Translations under genes and position numbers: made by a program
Shown: piece by piece, positions 12,501-18,345 of the stretch
Numbering within the stretch: position 1 is the first letter of the stretch
Layout: every line of letters starts with the position of its first letter
The notes under the pieces: generated by a model
What the model saw: the letters and a program-made list of their open reading frames with translations, nothing else
The model's database searches: none
Told to the model about the DNA's origin: nothing
Source: Priapulus caudatus
Taxonomy: Eukaryota > Priapulida > Priapulimorpha > Priapulimorphida > Priapulidae
Assembly (NCBI RefSeq): GCF_000485595.1
Contig: NW_014577770.1
Coordinates: 255,245-281,560 of the forward strand
Direction: 5' to 3'
Length of the DNA: 26,316 bases

Positions 12501-14409
12501 AAATGTACAAGGTCGCCGGCAAACGCGAACACAACGCGAGAAAAAGTCCCAACAAATTACAAACTTGAAAAAAAACCGCGCTCTTACCGCGACCTGTGCG
12601 ATCATACCGCGTTCTCACGGCGCGCCCGCCACGACCTCTCCGCGCTTATGGCGTTTCTATTGAGATCTATGGGCTTGGCAACGGCGGTCACCGGCGTTCC
12701 CGCGGCGCTGCACGCTCATGGGGTTCTTACCACGCGTCTTCTACGTGCATCGCGACCTCACGGCGTTTCTACCACNNNNNNNNNNATGAGTTTAAATAAA
12801 ATATAATAAATATTGTATGACATTTGAATGAATAGTTATGGTTAATTAGCAATTATTAAAAAAAAAGGATTTTCTGTGATGGCCATTTTGAAATTCAAAA
12901 TGGAGGCCCTAAATGTTAATGGAAAAACTGGCACCCATTTTTTTCTTAATCAGTGAAGTTTCTAGATGTGTTTAGACATGAGTGCCAAGAATCTACCCAA
13001 AAAAATGACAAATCTGAAAAATATTACATAAGCCCATAGACTATGAGTGAGGGATAATTAAAACTGTTCAACAAGTGAATAATCGGCTCAAACAGTTAAG
13101 AAACTCTTATACGAAGGTGGTAATACAGATCGGGAAGGCTTGTGTGTGCCTGCGTTCGTGCGTTTGCGTGCGTGCATGCATGTCTACGAGCGCATGTGTG
13201 TGTGTGTGTGTGTGTGTGTGAGTGCGTGCGTACGTGTGTGCGTGCGTGCGTGTGCTGTATGATACATCACACTGCAATGAGACAATTTGTGCCTACATTT
13301 GTATACACCGAGACCCCTAATAACGTCGTTTCATTCAACGTTGTTTCGTTATAACGTCGTTGAGAGAGAAAAACTGAGTCACTGAGTTGTCGGCTATATT
13401 ATAAGAACTAATCTATGTACTGAGTGAAATGTTTACCCTTTACTTAACAATGAATGCTTGCTTCAGTTATTTATAAAAATTTAATGTGTTTTAAACTTAG
13501 GCGTAAATGCATTATTAAGTTTTTTATATATATATAAAGGCTATCTTTGTTGGACGCGATCAGATTGCAGAGCGCTTCATTTAACGTCGTTTTTAGTTAA
13601 AGACGCGGTCTCCTGGAACCTAACTACGGTGTTAATGGGGAAAATTGGTACGTATATAGAGAAGCTCCTATACCGATATTGAAAGATTTACACTCATTTT
13701 ATACTAGTGTAGTGACCCTAGGGGTGATCACTCAGACACTCAGACACTAGTATCATCGATTCAACATATTACCCGATATATCACTCGATTTGTGAAACGT
13801 CAACAATCATACATCTAGCGAAAGTCTAAACCATGCACGGGTATCTAAACAATAATCAAAATTACCTGAGCATTTGTTTACTTTATGATTTATCTTCCTA
13901 ACTATTTATTGAAAACACATTGTCTTTATAGATATATATATTACCTGGTTCTCCATGGCAGCCAAGTTTTCCGACATGTGTTGCACTGAGGTTGCAAGAT
14001 GCGAAAGTAATTGCAGAATTTCTCTTTCGTGTCTTAGACCTTCGAACCCGTTGACGAAGACGTTAGCACCCGACTTGCCGCTTGCCACCTCACTGTTAAA
14101 GCCCGCGCGGTTGTTTCTCTGCCAATCGCGCAAATTCGTTCCTCTGCCATCATAACGACCATCATATCTGGCCGTTGTGACGTAAACGTCGTCAGTAGTG
14201 TAGCCGGCGTCGGTCGCGAGCGGTGTAGATAGAGTCGGAGTCGCCGTCGTGCTGGTCGGAGCAGCCGTCGTCGTCGTCGTCGTCGTTGTCGTCGTGGTTG
14301 TTGTCGCTGTCGTGCTGTCGACTTTACTCCGTCTAGAGCTTCGCTTCGCAGCGTAGCCTCCCGTTACGGTGCCAACTAGGAGAAGGAAAAGAATGCGAGG
14401 GAGATTCAT
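1574..14409 (-). CDS. Fibrinogen-related (ficolin/tachylectin-like) secreted protein, complete six-exon gene
   Basis: Six exons with GT-AG introns of phases 0,1,0,1,1 join into a 408-residue frame from ATG at 14409 to TAA at 1574. Residues 1-20 are a signal peptide. Residues 33-63 are Thr-rich (13 consecutive Thr at 36-48), probably an O-glycosylated stalk. About 125-175 has heptad-like hydrophobics (coiled coil, multimerisation). An NVT glycosylation site is at 185-187. Residues 189-408 form a complete fibrinogen C-terminal domain: [42 protein letters not shown], a Ca-site-like DKDND at 336-340 and CHGAWWY at 350-356. Family knowledge: such proteins are secreted lectins binding acetylated glycans, often in innate defence; the ligand here is inference. 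C181 and C350 are additional to the usual two cysteine pairs and could link chains. Intron 2 hosts an antisense Gypsy element. The frame is unbroken, so the gene is probably functional. Confidence 0.88.
1848..1924. repeat. (CA)n followed by (TA)n in intron 5
   Basis: CA repeats at about 1848-1867 and TA repeats at about 1876-1924 lie directly upstream, in minus-strand sense, of the exon 6 acceptor. On the transcript they read as (UA)n then (UG)n. The (UG)n stands where a polypyrimidine tract would normally be. Confidence 0.95.
1939..2163. repeat. (GGAT)n tetranucleotide array with degenerate (GGAC) tail
   Basis: An almost perfect GGAT array covers about 1960-2078. A diverged GGAC/GCAT-type tail follows to about 2163. 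Open frames in many phases (Trp-Met-Asp-Gly or Ile-His-Pro-Ser repeats) are translations of the array. It lies wholly in intron 5 of the fibrinogen-related gene. Confidence 0.95.
2398..2562 (-). CDS. Fibrinogen-related gene, exon 5
   Basis: The acceptor CAG (2565-2563) and donor GTATAG (from 2397) bound 165 bases, entering and leaving in phase 1. It encodes [18 protein letters not shown] and continues through [15 protein letters not shown] to GAYFGTAG. This is the central beta-sheet part of the fibrinogen domain and matches the family pattern closely. It has no stop in frame. Confidence 0.93.
2563..3143 (-). other. Intron 4 of the fibrinogen-related gene
   Basis: This is 581 bases of AT-rich sequence with a GTGAAT donor at 3143 and a TTGCAG acceptor ending at 2563. 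No repeat family or nested gene is recognised. The open frames here (2577-2810 minus, 2860-3069 plus) have no protein-like composition. Confidence 0.7.
3144..3231 (-). CDS. Fibrinogen-related gene, exon 4
   Basis: This 88-base exon (29 codons plus one base) lies between acceptor GTGCAG (ending 3232) and donor GTGAAT (from 3143). It encodes [20 protein letters not shown] and then GRLNGEFWL, the most recognisable stretch of the fibrinogen C-terminal domain. Entry is phase 0 and exit phase 1, fitting exons 3 and 5 exactly. Confidence 0.94.
3442..3604. repeat. (TC)n - (TA)n - (TATT)n compound microsatellite
   Basis: TC repeats at about 3442-3518 are followed by TA repeats at 3519-3553 and TATT repeats to about 3604. 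They lie in intron 3 of the fibrinogen-related gene (3232-3760). Confidence 0.95.
3761..3906 (-). CDS. Fibrinogen-related gene, exon 3 (start of FReD)
   Basis: This 146-base exon lies between acceptor CGCAG (ending 3907) and donor GTATGA (from 3760). It starts by completing a split Gly codon, then encodes [20 protein letters not shown] and ends [14 protein letters not shown]. It carries the first conserved cysteine pair of the domain (residues 193 and 223). Entry is phase 1, matching exon 2, and exit is phase 0. Confidence 0.94.
3973..4054 (+). repeat. Left LTR (82 bp preserved)
   Basis: It matches 11763-11844 with only a few differences, beginning TGTTCGAAGGTGCTAGCC and ending CTGGTCTGGTTACA. 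AATAAA is at 4005-4010. The primer site follows after 7 bases. The right copy may belong to a longer LTR, in which case this one has lost its 5' part. Confidence 0.85.
4062..4076 (+). other. Primer binding site, tRNA-Leu type
   Basis: TGGCAGCGGTGGGAT starts 7 bases after the LTR end. It is complementary to the 3' acceptor end of an animal tRNA-Leu (…ATCCCACCGCTGCCA). The complementarity is from known tRNA sequence; use of this primer is inferred. Confidence 0.65.
4113..4160 (+). pseudogene. Gypsy gag, N-terminal 16 codons before the nested insertion
   Basis: An ATG 36 bases after the primer site opens a frame of charged, Gln/Leu-rich residues, as at many gag N-termini. It is interrupted at 4161 by a transposon terminus. 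The frame resumes at 6353 if the insert plus 8 bases of target duplication are discounted. Confidence 0.7.
4161..6344. mobile_element. hAT-like nonautonomous element inserted in gag, carrying a Gypsy fragment
   Basis: Perfect 15-bp inverted termini CAGGGGCGGATCCAG lie at 4161-4175 and 6330-6344, with G/C-rich subterminal runs. CAG-type starts fit hAT nonautonomous elements. Removing the insert plus 8 bases restores the gag phase, which suits hAT's 8-bp duplication, although the two flanking octamers (TACACGCG, ACTACGTG) agree at only 4 of 8 positions. The element-specific parts are 4161-4257 and about 6090-6344. The latter contains a palindromic GGGGGAGGTCCCCCC. No transposase is present. The interior is a piece of retrotransposon (4258-6024). 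Confidence 0.75.
4258..6024 (+). pseudogene. Second copy of the Gypsy integrase/3' end inside the hAT-like element
   Basis: It aligns at high identity, with few indels, to 9704-11472. The left junction follows a (CACG)n run. The right junction falls within a base or so of where similarity to the region before the right LTR ends. It covers the zinc-binding HHCC part, the DDE core (MDYTV, SDQGRD, MENEQCE), then a 277-codon open stretch 5019-5852 containing the GPY/F module. It shares with the outer copy a frameshift after HDQHGHQ (near 4545) and a TGA at 5004-5006. It lacks the outer copy's own later lesions. Confidence 0.85.
6353..7410 (+). pseudogene. Gypsy gag (capsid and nucleocapsid), broken
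   Basis: The frame from 6353 encodes a retrotransposon-gag capsid-like segment (contains [18 protein letters not shown] and [15 protein letters not shown]). TGA at 6842-6844 interrupts it. It continues in the same frame through a Gln-rich coiled stretch to a CCHC zinc knuckle beginning KCYYCH near 7183. A one-base frameshift inside the knuckle ends this frame at 7216, and the next phase continues toward the protease. Confidence 0.8.
7411..7889 (+). pseudogene. Gypsy aspartic protease, broken
   Basis: The catalytic triad DSG is read at 7419-7427 and followed directly by TAA (7428-7430). The same frame then continues as [10 protein letters not shown] and onward to 7889. It contains hydrophobic strands and GLLGTNVL, the flap-side motif of retropepsins. 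The stop immediately after the active site means no protease is made from this copy. Confidence 0.75.
7966..9328 (+). pseudogene. Gypsy reverse transcriptase and start of RNase H, frameshifted
   Basis: Two overlapping frames make up one domain. 7966-8451 holds the N-terminal RT part ([31 protein letters not shown]). 8408-9328 holds the rest: [26 protein letters not shown], the active-site YLDD at 8708-8719, [10 protein letters not shown], and [12 protein letters not shown]. It then enters RNase H at [16 protein letters not shown] frameshift near 8410-8450 and TAA after 9325 break the frame. Motif order and spacing are typical of Ty3/Gypsy. Confidence 0.9.
9329..11300 (+). pseudogene. Gypsy RNase H end, linker and integrase (outer copy), broken
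   Basis: 9329-9470 has RNase H remnants in shifted frames. 9471-9920 continues [24 protein letters not shown], the classical RNase H-to-integrase boundary, and enters the zinc-binding domain. 9952-10452 is the integrase core ([20 protein letters not shown]) ending in TGA at 10450-10452. 10465-10806 and 10821-11300 are the rest, with a GPY/F-like module ([10 protein letters not shown]). Lesions private to this copy are TGA at 9918-9920 and a frameshift near 10785-10806. Confidence 0.88.
11472..11844 (+). repeat. Right LTR (82 bp matched; possible full extent 11472-11844)
   Basis: 11763-11844 matches the left LTR. Upstream, 11472-11762 has no left counterpart but looks like LTR sequence: it begins TGTTATGTAATCG where similarity to the nested copy stops, and holds a TATA-like GATATAAAG near 11604-11612, upstream of AATAAA at 11795-11800. 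If so, the left LTR has lost about 290 bases. No clear polypurine tract precedes either candidate start. Confidence 0.55.
12019..12206. repeat. (CG)n/(CACG)n/(CA)n compound low-complexity tract
   Basis: Alternating purine-pyrimidine sequence of CG, CACG, TGCA and CA units runs through this stretch. All open frames across it are repeat translations. It lies in intron 2 between the Gypsy element and exon 2. Confidence 0.95.
12248..12344 (-). CDS. Fibrinogen-related gene, exon 2 (coiled-coil/linker)
   Basis: This is a 97-base exon (32 codons plus one base) between acceptor TTTGTAG (ending 12345) and donor GTAGAT (from 12247). It encodes [20 protein letters not shown] and ends CLQPNVT. It continues the heptads of exon 1 and adds a cysteine (residue 181) and an N-glycosylation site just before the FReD. 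Its phases (0 in, 1 out) are exactly what exons 1 and 3 require, which is the main support for so short an exon. Confidence 0.85.
12449..12775. mobile_element. Possible DNA-transposon or satellite fragment cut by an assembly gap
   Basis: It starts CCCCCGTCACACTGGACG, a form seen at ends of several animal DNA transposons. The body repeatedly uses GCGACC/CGCGACC words and alternates ACGGCG-type units (ACGGCGACC at 12469 and 12489, CACGGCG at 12617 and 12759). The stretch runs into the N gap, so the other end is not visible. Open frames 12384-12806 and 12596-12799 cross N and are not credible genes. Confidence 0.35.
12776..12785. other. Assembly gap (10 N)
   Basis: Ten consecutive N lie in intron 1 of the fibrinogen-related gene. 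The true length is unknown. Confidence 0.99.
12786..13905. other. Intron 1 remainder with (TG)n tract
   Basis: AT-rich sequence with a TG/TGCG low-complexity tract at about 13141-13257. Near 13315-13375 the word AACGTCGTT recurs in CGTCGTTTCATTCAACG and CGTCGTTGAG, and again near 13584, a small dispersed repeat. No coding exon is recognised. Confidence 0.6.
13945..14409 (-). CDS. Fibrinogen-related gene, exon 1 (signal peptide, Thr stalk, coiled coil)
   Basis: ATG at 14409 opens 155 codons to donor CAG|GTAATA (intron from 13944). The N-terminus [20 protein letters not shown] is a clear signal peptide. A Thr-rich tract encoded by ACN codons, a tandem RYDG pair (81-88) and an amphipathic helix with Leu/Ile spacing (about 128-155) follow. 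This ATG was chosen because it starts the signal peptide and lies 75 bases from a good initiator. Confidence 0.9.
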
Positions 14410-14481
14410 GGCTGATGCGTTCGCTGCGGCTCCGGTATATATATCTCAATCGTCGATAGGCTCGGTACACGGACGATAGGC

Positions 14482-14519
14482 GACTGAATCACGCGCGCAC
14501 GTGTATGTGTATATATATA
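14482..14519 (-). promoter_or_regulatory. Core promoter: TATA box and initiator
   Basis: Minus-strand TATATATATA (14519-14510) is followed about 25-34 bases later by TCAGTC (14487-14482), matching the invertebrate Inr consensus TCAKTY. The predicted start A is at 14485, giving a 76-base 5' UTR before ATG 14409. A second TATA-like run (about 14433-14441) is too close to the ATG to serve. Confidence 0.5.
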
Positions 14520-14555
14520 CACACACACACACACGCTCACTGACTATATAGTCTA

Positions 14556-14748
14556 CGTGACGCCAGAGTTTATGAAGACCTTCCGGGTTGTTCTGTCAAC
14601 AGCATGTCGTCACGGCCGTGCCGGCCGCCTCATTAAAAATAAATTTATAAACGCTTACCGACGGACAGATTTACCCGTGACGCTAAGTGTTTTGATGACA
14701 CTTTCCGAGTAGGCCCGTCGACAGCATGTCGTAACGTCCTCCCGCCGT
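14556..14748 (-). repeat. Diverged tandem duplication upstream of the promoter
   Basis: Copies at about 14556-14629 and 14677-14748 share, in order, GTGACGC, a GTTT-TGA-GAC block, CTTCCG, and ACAGCATGTCGT (12 of 12 in both, at about 14600-14611 and 14720-14731). They are 121 bases apart, some 70-260 bases upstream of the predicted start, so they may hold regulatory sites. Confidence 0.6.
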
Positions 14749-14854
14749 GAAATAAAGGTGGACAAAGTCAATAGCCCATCTCCTCGGCAACGAGCATTAC
14801 TGGGGCAATAGCCGTGACTGCGCGCAGTGGCAGTCACGGCGCTCTTAGCGTTTG

Positions 14855-14888
14855 ATCTCTTCTCTCTCTCTCTCTCTCTCTCTCTCCT

Positions 14889-14935
<47 letters not shown>

Positions 14936-14977
14936 CTCTTTCTCTCTCCCTCTCTCTCTCTCTCTCGCTACATTTTT
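14855..14977. repeat. (TC)n microsatellite
   Basis: A long, slightly interrupted TC array. Frames across it (Ser-Leu or Arg-Glu repeats) are not genes. TG/GTGA low-complexity sequence continues at about 15067-15172. Confidence 0.95.
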
Positions 14978-15177
14978 CCCATTTCACCTCTTTATTCCCC
15001 TCTGTGTGTATGTGGGGTGGGGGCGTGTATATATATTCTACATTTTCCCCATTTCACTCTTTATCCTATCTCTGTGTGTGTGGGAAGGGGGGAGTGAGTG
15101 AGTGAGTAAGTGAGTGACGTGGCGTGTGCGTGTGGTGCGTGGGCGGCGTGTCGTGCGTGCGTGCGTGCGTGTTACAC

Positions 15178-16650
15178 GACGCGCCGCTCCGGTGGCTCCC
15201 CATCCTCCTTTTCCACGACTCATTAATATGTTGTCCGGCTGGCCTCATTCATCTTTTCAAAGGCCTATTACAAACTAACGTGAAATAATTTTTCGATGAC
15301 ATTGGTGATTTAACATCAGATAACGTATTTTAGAGGCTGGTATACAGAGAGTTTAGACTTTCCTCTGTTTCCATGAGCGTGTCGAGCAAGTGATCGAGTA
15401 TGATCGACTGTTGGTTTCGTGCGAGTCGTAGCGCGCGGTGTAAGAGAGTGTTTGGTCGGCCCTACTAGATACACCCTGGGTGGCCACCTCTTGGGTGGTG
15501 TTGTTCTAGGGTCCAGTGTGAGCGGTGGTGCTGTGGTCCACGCTCCAGACCGACTCGGGACAAACACGCACAACTCTGCCTCTCGGCCGCTTCGTGTAGC
15601 TATGCCCTGTGTGAGCTGCCATACGACCATCATTACCGCGAGAGGCGTTGTCTTTAAGGCCGCGGGTCAACTGTACGCACCTATTCTCCTCTCGCACCGG
15701 TCGACACTCTATCTGCAGTGACCTTAACTTGCCAGAGCACCCGCCCGCCATCCGTCGCCGTTTGGAAGTGGGGCAGAGGCTCGCGCCTGCCTGTCACTCT
15801 CGCAGGGGCTGTCCGGGCTTAGGATTACAACCGCTTCCAGGTGTTATACTCGCTCTGTGCTGGCTCTCGGGGCGCGCATTTTCATAGCTCAGTTGTCCCC
15901 CGCGGTTGTATCTCGCCGTCATACGTGGCGATGCTAGTGAATATATGGGGAGTGTCATTGATCTCACCGCTGCGTGTGCAGGTAGATATGGCGTGCGTCT
16001 CCGCGCACTCGGACATAGATCGATTAGTCTCGCGCTCCTCTCGACCTCTCGCGCGACGTAGTCTTACCCGTGTGTAGAGGAAGATCGCACACTCGCTGCC
16101 TCTCGCTCACTCACTCTCGCGGGCGTGACGTCGCTTGAGCCGCAACCTCTAGGAGAAGACATGAGTTGTTTCCACTCTCACACTCTCACTTCGAGACACA
16201 CTCCTGAGAGCGCGGTGGGTGTCATGATAAGACGAGAGATAATTAGTGTGGTGATTTATAGGCTCGTCTTGCTGCCGTGCGGTTGGGCAATCTGTGGCGG
16301 ATCCGGCAGATACTGTTGTGCACCCAAGCTCCCGGGGGATCTGGCCAACGATCGCGGCGGCGGAAAGGGAGAGAAGTGGGGGTCGCCGGGCGGGCGCTGG
16401 CGCGAAGTTGTGCGCGCATGTTTCCGCGGTGTCGAAGAGCGATGTGTATTAAATCGTCATAGGTGATTAGATTTCTGTGAGATAGGTGGCTCATTATGAT
16501 CTGTGTGACATATCATGCCACCCTGGCAGGAACGCCCTCTCTAATAAATGAGACCCGGCTATGCGCGCACCCTGCGCTAGCGCGCGGGCTGATCGTGCCA
16601 ACTGGTTAGCTCAGCTAAGCGCAAGTAGGTTGTGCAGGGTCTTATGTACT
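15178..16650. other. CpG-rich unassigned region
   Basis: This stretch is clearly richer in GC and CpG than its flanks from about 15320 to 16480. It contains CRE-like TGACGTCG near 16126. The longest frames (15316-15633 minus, 15419-15721 plus, 16125-16466 plus) are Arg/Ser/Thr-rich with no recognised motif and probably reflect composition. Near 16560-16595, GCGCTAGCGC is palindromic. It could be a regulatory island, a mobile-element UTR or an unrecognised first exon; nothing decides. Confidence 0.35.
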
Positions 16651-16661
16651 CCTGGGTACTG

Positions 16662-16813
16662 CCGGAACGTACCCTGGTACTATCTAAATTCCGGAACCGT
16701 ACCTCGCCTACTCCACTAACGAGTCTAGGGAGTCGCCTACGCCTAGCTACTCCCTAACCCTAACCCTAAGGCCAACCCTAACCATATCAGATAGTTACCA
16801 GGGTACGTTCCGG
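16662..16813. mobile_element. Hairpin (foldback) element with internal (CCCTAA)3
   Basis: The left arm CCGGAACGTACCCTGGTAC (16662-16680, extending to 16685) and right arm 16789-16813 are inverted repeats of 24-25 bases differing by one extra T. The loop holds (CCCTAA)3 at 16752-16769 and CCAACCCTAACC at 16772-16783. The right arm is split by the LINE and its sequence resumes at 20934. Confidence 0.65.
16752..16783. repeat. Telomere-like CCCTAA units inside the hairpin element
   Basis: Three perfect CCCTAA units are followed by a slightly degenerate fourth group. The array is far too short to be a telomere and is surrounded by ordinary sequence, so it is interstitial and belongs to the element. 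Confidence 0.9.
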
Positions 16814-16818
16814 TATAC

Positions 16819-17516
16819 CGGATCCTGAAGGAGGAGGTTGACCTGCTGAGGAGCAGAGAGGATCAGGACAGCTATGAGGTTCTGGATCAGCTCAACACCA
16901 CTCCGGAGTCGGAAGACGAAAGACACCGTGACCCTCCAACGGAGATGGGGCAAGAGGAAATAGAAGATACATCGTGAAGGAACTCAAAGGAAGTTGGCTA
17001 CCTAAACAATCTTTTAGTTATTGGAGACTCGATAGTTAGGCAAACTGTAAAAGCTATTTACAGTGATGGGGATAGAAAGGATAGGTGTGTTGTAACTTTT
17101 GAAGGGGCTGGAGCAAAAAATATAGAGGAAAGACTAGATAGGATAGTAAATGTTTCAGATAGCCAGGGCGCAGTAGTTATGCATGTAGGGGTTAATGATG
17201 TCCTAAACAAGGATCTAGAGGTAGCTAGGATAGAAATACAAAGTTTAATTATAAAAGCCAGCAGCAAAGACATAGCAGGAAAGCTAGTAGTTTCAGGTAC
17301 AGTTCCTTGATTCAAAGAGTTGACATCAACCAGAAATTAATGTCCATCAACCACACCATCCTGACCATGTACAAGGCAAGTAGGGTAAAGTATCTAGACA
17401 ACTGGGCGGACTTCGCGGGCAGGCGGGACCTCTACCCCCATGACGGACTACACTTAAACAGGAAGGGAGGAGATCGACTGGCTGGAAACTTCGTTAAAGT
17501 TCATCAGGAAACCTAG
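16819..17516 (+). pseudogene. LINE ORF1 with SGNH/GDSL esterase domain, broken
   Basis: A single frame runs from 16819 through TGA at 16975-16977 to TGA at 17308. It then shifts to the frame of 17307-17516. The start is a charged helical segment (KEEVDLLRSREDQDSYEV). The second part has all esterase signatures: VIGDSIVR (Ser block, near 17020), HVGVND (near 17185), and DGLHLNRKG (Asp-His block, near 17444), plus YLDNWADFAGRRDLY. In known CR1 elements this esterase is part of ORF1; its role in retrotransposition is not settled. Confidence 0.75.
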
Positions 17517-17700
17517 AAGGTTGGGGCCTCAAGGCATCAGATGAAGCACAGGATACATCAATCGTGCTAGCGTCGGAGAAACCAATCCCTAGGAGCTCCA
17601 AGCTGACTACACTTCAAAACCCGGCAAATAAGTTTCAACGCGACACAGGAATAATAATAACCGGAGTAGACCCATGACATCGCGCCTCATCAGAATTCAG

Positions 17701-18345
17701 TTTTAAATCAATACATTAAATTTCATTCATTTAAATGCACCCACTATCCTTTACAAAAAAGAAGAATTTAGATATATTGCTATGCAAGCTAGGATTGCAG
17801 TGATTGCGGTATCTGAGTCCTGGCTAGATGATTCAGTTTATGACTCTGAAATTAAAATTGAAAATTATAGTGTAGAAATTAAGGCGGGATAGAGATAGAT
17901 CAGGTGGTGGGGTGTGTATTTTCACCAGGAATGATTTAGCATATAACATAAGAAATTATATGGATAAAGTGGGGCTAGAAGCTATATGGGTTGATATCTT
18001 ACTACCAAAAGCAAAACCAATATATTGACCGGGGTATGCTATCGACCACCAAAACAAGGCAACTTCTTCGAAACTATTGGAAAATATTAGTATAAATGCT
18101 GACAGGTTCAATGAGCAGGAAATTATTATATTAGGGGATTTCAATGTTAACGTTCTAGAAAAATCAACGGGAAAAGGTGATAGAATGCTTAAGGCTCTTA
18201 AAGATTACTGCTACCAATATGATCTCAAACAACTAATCACTACTCCGACTAGAGTAAGTAATATAAGTGAGTCCGCCATCGATTTAATAATGGTTTCTAA
18301 TGCACTCAAAATTAGTCAATCGGGCATCATAGCCAAGTGAGTGAG
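17701..18345 (+). pseudogene. LINE ORF2, APE endonuclease domain, broken
   Basis: Pieces in different frames read IHLNAPTILYKKEEF, IAVIAVSESWLDDSV, GGGVCIFTRNDLAYN, GVCYRPPKQGNFF and IIILGDFNVNV. The last is the Asp-x-Asn catalytic block at about 18124-18156. SAIDLIMVSN follows. Order and spacing are those of the apurinic endonuclease domain of CR1-type LINEs. Stops near 17890 and several frameshifts break it. Confidence 0.8.

Noticed and set aside
12384-12806. A 140-codon plus-strand frame
   Set aside because: It runs through the N gap, has Arg/Thr-rich GC-driven composition and no motif; part overlaps a probable repeat.
15316-15751. Overlapping frames on both strands in the CpG-rich region
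   Set aside because: Low stop frequency follows from high GC; there is no start context, motif or splice structure.
16590-16640. GGTTAGCTCAGC, tRNA box A-like
   Set aside because: No box B at a suitable distance and no cloverleaf can be drawn.
16740-16790. True telomere or chromosome end
   Set aside because: Only a few CCCTAA units, enclosed in a hairpin element with ordinary sequence on both sides.
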